Shown in pieces: positions 6,354 through 8,842 of a stretch of 8,842 nt of DNA. A program made the translations under genes and the position numbers. A model generated the notes under the pieces. It was given only the letters and a program-made list of their open reading frames with translations. It did no database searches and had not been told where the DNA came from. The first letter of the stretch is position 1; each line of letters begins with the position of its first letter. This stretch comes from Planctomycetota bacterium (GTDB lineage: Bacteria > Planctomycetota > B15-G4 > JADJEK01): NCBI GenBank assembly GCA_016795255.1, contig JAEUIB010000657.1:1-8842 (forward strand). The letters run 5' to 3'.

Positions 6354-6358
6354 GGAGG
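6354..6358 (+). promoter_or_regulatory. Strong ribosome binding site that sets the amidase start
   Basis: GGAGG sits 6 nt before ATG 6365. It decides against the longer open frame, which extends 131 codons upstream to an ATG at 5972 without any site or family resemblance, and against the in-frame GTG at 6359, which overlaps the site's spacer. Confidence 0.75.
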
Positions 6359-6364
6359 GTGTCC

Positions 6365-7585
6365 ATGGCCAGAAGGCGCTCGTCGAAACGACGCCGAAGC
6401 CCGATGCTGTTGTTCGTCGTCCTCATCGGCATCGCCCACGTCACGTCGTCGTGCTCGTCCCCGGGCGGTGGTCCCGTCGTGACGAACAACACCGACGCGC
6501 GACTCGAAGTGTCGCGCGCCGAATCCGACCTCGGACGCGGCAACGTCGCGGCGGCTGCAGCGGTGTTCGACAAGCTCGCCGGCCGCGCGATGACGTTCAC
6601 CGATCATCAGCTCGCGTCGCGCGTGCTGCTCGGACGCGCCGAGTGCCGCTTGCGCCAGGGTGATCCCGGCGCGGCCAGCGAAGACCTGCTGCGCGCCGAG
6701 ACGCGCAATCGCCAAGTGACGAGCGCCGGCGAGAAGCGGTCGATCGACGCGCGGATCGCGTTCCTGAACGGCGAAGTCGATCTCGAGCAGCGCGACTGGA
6801 ACGGCGCGTTCGCGCACTACAAGCGCGCGTCCGACGTCCCCGGCGCACTCGACGCCGATCGCTTGAACCACCGCCTCGCATTGACCGCGAAGCTGTTGAA
6901 CCGCACCGCCGAAGCGAGCTCGTACCGCTCGCGCATCAAGACGACGCGGCCCGAGTTCGCGGCGCTCGACGCACGCTTCACGGCCCCGCCGCCCGCGCCG
7001 GCGACGCCTTCGACGTCGACCGCGACCGTCGCCGTCGCCGACCCGAGTGCGCCGCCGATCCTGCCGCGCGCGAAGTGGAACGCGCGGCCGGCGACGTGGG
7101 ACAAGGACCCGATCGGCAAGATCTGGCGCGTCACGGTCCACCATTCCGCGACGCCGTTCGATTCGTCCGACACGGCGATGACCGCCGCTCACATCAGCGG
7201 CATCCAGCGCACGCACCAGGGCGATCGCGGTTGGGCGGACATCGGCTACCACTTCCTCGTCGATCGCGCCGGTCGCATCTGGGAAGGTCGCGAGCTGCGC
7301 TGGCAAGGCGCGCACGCCGGCAATCACGAACTGAACGCCGGCAACGTCGGCATCTGCGTGCTCGGCGATTACTCGAGCCGCGGTCTGTCGTCGGCGCAGG
7401 AGTCGTCGCTGACGCGGCTGCTCGACTGGTTGCGCAAGAAGAACGGGATCTCGTCCGGCAATGTGCTGACGCACCGTGAGATCCGCGAGCACAACGATCA
7501 CGGCTCCAGCGAATGCCCGGGCCCGAAGATCACCGCGTTCGTCAAGCGCTACCGCGCGGGCACGAAGGCCGTCGCCAAGGGCTGA
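6365..7585 (+). CDS. Predicted lipoprotein with TPR-like region and N-acetylmuramoyl-L-alanine amidase (Amidase_2/PGRP) domain
   Basis: 406 residues, predicted to be exported and lipid-anchored. A strongly basic start (residues 2-11) is followed by a hydrophobic stretch (14-25) and T-S-S-C30, a lipobox-like site with a non-preferred Thr at -3. Residues about 45-200 are Ala/Leu/Arg-rich helices resembling two to four TPR units. A Pro/Ala/Thr linker (206-232) follows. The C-terminal domain (about 233-400) is Amidase_2/PGRP-like: W-R-V-T-V-H-H-S-A-T supplies the first zinc histidine (H260 by alignment with T7 lysozyme), G-Y295-H-F the catalytic tyrosine, G-A-H-A at 315-318, then H370 (L-T-H-R-E) and C384-P-G as the remaining ligands. 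The enzyme would cut the MurNAc to L-Ala bond of peptidoglycan. H370 to C384 spans 14 residues, longer than the usual 8. Start ATG 6365 has GGAGG at 6354-6358 with 6-nt spacing, and it gives a proper signal peptide. The open frame continues upstream, but that part is non-coding in character. Confidence 0.9.
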   Translation: MARRRSSKRRRSPMLLFVVLIGIAHVTSSCSSPGGGPVVTNNTDARLEVSRAESDLGRGNVAAAAAVFDKLAGRAMTFTDHQLASRVLLGRAECRLRQGDPGAASEDLLRAETRNRQVTSAGEKRSIDARIAFLNGEVDLEQRDWNGAFAHYKRASDVPGALDADRLNHRLALTAKLLNRTAEASSYRSRIKTTRPEFAALDARFTAPPPAPATPSTSTATVAVADPSAPPILPRAKWNARPATWDKDPIGKIWRVTVHHSATPFDSSDTAMTAAHISGIQRTHQGDRGWADIGYHFLVDRAGRIWEGRELRWQGAHAGNHELNAGNVGICVLGDYSSRGLSSAQESSLTRLLDWLRKKNGISSGNVLTHREIREHNDHGSSECPGPKITAFVKRYRAGTKAVAKG

Positions 7586-7625
7586 CCTGACGCACGTTCG
7601 ACGCGGCTCGTCCGCGGCGGAACCT

Positions 7626-7638
7626 CGACGACACGTCG
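7626..7638 (+). terminator. Small hairpin in the 111-nt gap after the amidase gene
   Basis: CGACG (7626-7630) and CGTCG (7634-7638) pair around ACA. Another 5-bp stem, CGCGG/CCGCG, lies at 7602-7616. Neither has a U-tract. They may reduce read-through into the downstream secreted-protein gene, or simply reflect base composition. Confidence 0.25.
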
Positions 7639-7696
7639 TGCGTCTACTTCCCGGGTCTCGGTGGGTGGAACGGTGGCATCCGCAAGGATCCCACTC

Positions 7697-8842
7697 ATGT
7701 CGCGTCGTCTCGCCACGTTCGTCGCGTCGTCCTTCGTCGTCTGCAGCGCGTCCGCGTTCGCAGCGCTGACGGTGTCCGCGGTCTCTCCCGCCAACCTCGA
7801 GTTCGGCGTGAGTCCCGCGCGCAGCGTCGTGTTGACGTTCGATCAACCGCTCGATCCGAGCTCGGTCACGGCCTCGGCGTTCAAGGTCACCGGCAAGACC
7901 AGCGGCGTCGTCCCGGTCGTCGTGTCGCTCGACGGCAGTGCGACCCAAGTGACGCTCGCTCCGACCCGACCGTACTTCATCGCCGAGACCGTCCACGTCC
8001 GCGTCGCGTCGAGCGTCCGATCGGCGACGCTCGAGACGCTGACGCGCGGCTTCCAATCGTCGTTCTCGATCAAGGGCGGCGCGAGCTCGGCGCAGTTCCA
8101 GCTCGCCGACGTCGTCGAGTTCCGGCTGCCCGGGGAAGGCCTGACCCGGCTGTACGGCTTCAACGCGCTCGACGTCGACGGCGACGGCAGTCCCGACATG
8201 AGCGGCACCAACGAGGTCTCGTCCGACGTCCGCGTCAAGCGCAACGACGGGTGCGGAACGTTCGGTCCGACGACGATCGTGCCGCTGCCCGGCGGCGGCG
8301 AGCCGAGCCCGAACGACGTCGGCGACTTCGACGGCGACGGCCTCGCCGACTTGGTGACCGGCAATCAGAACGGCAACTCGATCGCGCTGTTCGTCAACGA
8401 CGGCGCCGGCAGCTATCACGCGCCGATCGTCACCGGCGTCGGTGGCTCGTGCCACGGCCTGGCGGCGCTCGACATCGACGGCGACGGCGATCTCGACCTC
8501 GCGGCCGCGAACCTCACCGACGTCCGCGTGTTGCGCAACGACGGGACCGGCGCATTCACGAACGTCGGCGGCGTCGACGCCGGAGGCGGCGGCGAATGGC
8601 AAGTCGCGGCCGCCGACGCGAACGCCGACGGCCGCTTCGACGTGTTCGTGTCGAACTACTACAGCGGCAGCGTCGGACTGCTGCGTGCGAGCGGCGCCGC
8701 GAGCTTCACGCTGTCGGCGACCAAAGTCACCGGCGCGACGGCGTGGCCGATCGGCGCCGGGGACGTCGACGGGGACGGATTCGCGGACGTGGTCGTCGGC
8801 GACAACCAGAACGGTGTCGCGACGCTCGTGCGCGGCAACGGC
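7697..8842 (+). CDS. Secreted protein with N-terminal Ig-like domain and FG-GAP/VCBS repeats (3' end beyond window)
   Basis: Open through the right edge: 382 codons without a stop, translated directly. ATG 7697 has AAGGA (7684-7688) 8 nt upstream. A Sec signal peptide spans residues 1 to about 22 (M-S-R-R, hydrophobic core, A-S-A-F-A). Residues about 24-127 resemble a bacterial Ig-like domain of the Big_5/SbsA type: V-S-P-A-N near 29, L-T-F-D-Q-P-L-D-P-S-S-V at 46-57, and the closing F-S-I strand. Then come five Ca-binding-type loops: D159-x-D-G-D-G-x-x-D167, D210 to D218, D259 to D267, D307 to D315 and D356 to D364. Their spacing is 48-51 residues, each followed by a strand and an N-D-G-x-G-x-F-like turn. 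This is the FG-GAP/VCBS pattern that folds as blades of a beta-propeller; at least five blades are visible. The fourth loop is degenerate (D-A-N-A-D-G). The role is probably extracellular adhesion or ligand binding; no enzyme motif is visible. Confidence 0.88.
   Translation, partial: MSRRLATFVASSFVVCSASAFAALTVSAVSPANLEFGVSPARSVVLTFDQPLDPSSVTASAFKVTGKTSGVVPVVVSLDGSATQVTLAPTRPYFIAETVHVRVASSVRSATLETLTRGFQSSFSIKGGASSAQFQLADVVEFRLPGEGLTRLYGFNALDVDGDGSPDMSGTNEVSSDVRVKRNDGCGTFGPTTIVPLPGGGEPSPNDVGDFDGDGLADLVTGNQNGNSIALFVNDGAGSYHAPIVTGVGGSCHGLAALDIDGDGDLDLAAANLTDVRVLRNDGTGAFTNVGGVDAGGGGEWQVAAADANADGRFDVFVSNYYSGSVGLLRASGAASFTLSATKVTGATAWPIGAGDVDGDGFADVVVGDNQNGVATLVRGNG

Larger units (their letters stand above)
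5913..6364. other. 452-nt structured non-coding region between divergent genes
   Basis: This interval separates the leftward kinase gene from the rightward amidase gene and should hold promoters for both. Open frames crossing it give arginine/proline-rich, low-complexity translations with no family resemblance, so I see no gene. It contains several inverted repeats (listed separately near 6073-6107, 6234-6255 and 6260-6274). A GGAGG at 6299-6303 has no properly spaced start codon. A TAGACT at 6279-6284 could be a -10 element for the amidase, but no -35 sits at suitable spacing. Confidence 0.6.

Noticed and set aside
5972..6364. Upstream extension of the amidase open frame, about 131 codons from an ATG at 5972
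   Set aside because: The translation is Arg/Pro-rich and low-complexity, it would bury the signal peptide, and the strong ribosome binding site and signal sequence both point to ATG 6365.
6299..6480. Possible short leader peptide beginning at GTG 6306 after GGAGG
   Set aside because: Only 2 nt separate the GGAGG from the GTG, the peptide would overlap the amidase signal sequence out of frame, and its composition (runs of Cys and Ser) is unlike a real product.
5722..6600. Minus-strand open frame of 292 codons crossing the kinase gene and the intergenic region
   Set aside because: It is Arg-rich with no recognisable domain and overlaps the well-supported kinase and amidase genes; long spurious frames are expected at about 70% GC.
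6278..8602. Minus-strand open frame of 774 codons opposite the amidase and the FG-GAP gene
   Set aside because: Antisense shadow: composed mostly of Arg, Ala, Val and Asp, while the plus strand encodes two clear protein families with signal peptides.
8100..8842. GACGGCGACGGC-like nucleotide repeats as a tandem or CRISPR-like array
   Set aside because: They encode the D-x-D-G-D-G calcium loops of the FG-GAP domain and have coding-frame spacing, so the protein repeat explains them.

Overview
The window is about 70% GC, with third codon positions almost all G or C, and it is densely coded on both strands. It looks like an ordinary chromosomal segment of a free-living, high-GC bacterium. Two things fit a Planctomycetota-like or similar environmental lineage: an FG-GAP/VCBS-repeat secreted protein and a predicted lipoprotein fusing a helical repeat region to a peptidoglycan amidase. 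This is inference; the window holds no rRNA or other marker that fixes the taxon. I see no tRNA, rRNA, insertion sequence, integrase, CRISPR array or phage gene.

Layout from left to right. (1) Minus-strand cluster, 1-2198: a UbiA-family gene resembling decaprenyl-phosphate phosphoribosyltransferase, then a threonine-aldolase-type PLP enzyme starting at TTG, then the first 30 codons of a phosphomannomutase/phosphoglucomutase that runs off the left edge. (2) Plus strand, 2279-3448: a major facilitator superfamily transporter, divergent from the UbiA gene across an 80-nt gap. (3) Minus-strand signalling cassette, 3464-5912, transcribed as an RsbW-like anti-sigma kinase, then a GAF plus SpoIIE/PP2C phosphatase (4-nt ATGA overlap), then a single-domain receiver. 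It converges on the transporter, and a perfect hairpin fills the 15-nt space between the two stop codons. (4) A 452-nt non-coding stretch, 5913-6364, rich in inverted repeats, separating divergent genes. (5) Plus strand, 6365-7585: the lipoprotein amidase; then 7697 to the right edge: a secreted Ig-like plus FG-GAP protein, open at the window end.

How the genes may work together: the kinase, phosphatase and receiver form most of an Rsb-type partner-switching module, which normally controls an alternative sigma factor through a STAS-domain antagonist. Neither the antagonist nor the sigma factor is here, so both must lie elsewhere. The UbiA and phosphomannomutase genes both suggest lipid-linked sugar or cell-surface glycan precursor metabolism. 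The two right-hand proteins are both predicted to be exported. Nothing here is a convincing undescribed system; the most useful leads are the structured divergent intergenic region, the incomplete partner-switching set and the variant metal-site spacing in the amidase.
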